Shown piece after piece: positions 5,056 through 5,083 of a stretch of DNA of 5,083 bases; the first letter of the stretch is position 1, and every line of letters begins with the position of its first letter. The stretch is from Bryobacterales bacterium (GTDB taxonomy: Bacteria > Acidobacteriota > Terriglobia > Bryobacterales > Bryobacteraceae), in NCBI GenBank assembly GCA_003487005.1, contig DNFG01000180.1:1-5083 (forward strand), given 5' to 3'. The position numbers and the translations under genes are program-made. The notes beneath the pieces are model-generated. The model ran no database searches and was not told the DNA's origin. It was given only the letters and a program-made list of their open reading frames with translations.

Positions 5056-5083
5056 CAGGGCCGGGGGGCCGGGGGGGCGGGGG
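5046..5083. repeat. Low-complexity G-rich contig end with a GACAGGG duplication
   Basis: GACAGGG occurs twice (5046-5052 and 5054-5060) and is followed by runs of six, seven and five G separated by C residues. Together with adapter at the other end this looks like low-quality read termini rather than reliable genome sequence. A real Gly-rich coding stretch is the alternative. Confidence 0.55.

Noticed and set aside
1..5083. CRISPR array, tRNA, rRNA, transposase, phage, toxin-antitoxin or defence gene
   Set aside because: No regularly spaced repeats, no tRNA-like arms, no transposase or defence motifs in any plausible frame.

Overview
The window looks like one end of a metagenome-derived contig from a GC-rich, Gram-negative bacterium. 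The first 13 bases are Illumina adapter, and the last ~30 bases are a degenerate G-rich run. The gene content is a Tat-exported pair of xylose-isomerase-like TIM barrels, a secreted esterase, a lipoprotein, and the start of an exported carboxypeptidase-regulatory-like protein. This combination is typical of soil Acidobacteriota, especially Bryobacterales/Solibacteres, although some Planctomycetota and Verrucomicrobiota carry similar sets. The taxonomic call is inference from gene style; there is no marker gene here.

Layout, read in the direction of transcription. On the minus strand: (a) 4741-3824, a Tat-signal TIM-barrel protein; (b) a 377-bp gap (3447-3823) with no convincing gene but with a perfect 13-bp palindrome, a TACAAT box and hairpins; (c) 3446-2607, a second Tat-signal sugar phosphate isomerase/epimerase-type TIM barrel; (d) 2577-853, a Sec-secreted alpha/beta-hydrolase of the esterase D type, only 29 bp behind (c) and probably co-transcribed with it; (e) 751-14, a lipoprotein with helical TPR-like sequence, which runs into the adapter and so lacks its C-terminus. 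On the plus strand, 4858 onward is the start of an exported protein with a carboxypeptidase-regulatory-like domain. It diverges from (a) across a 116-bp spacer and is broken by a stop at 5053, probably a sequence error.

All five products carry an export signal (two Tat, two Sec, one lipobox). The likely theme is chemistry outside the cytoplasm on carbohydrates: an esterase removing acyl or aryl esters, and metal-dependent isomerase/epimerase-type barrels acting on free or oxidised sugars. The substrate cannot be read from the sequence. I see no phage, transposon, CRISPR, toxin-antitoxin or defence genes and no RNA gene. No wholly new system is evident; the most useful observations are the contig-end artefacts, the strand-following G/C bias, and the structured intergenic region ahead of the second TIM-barrel gene.
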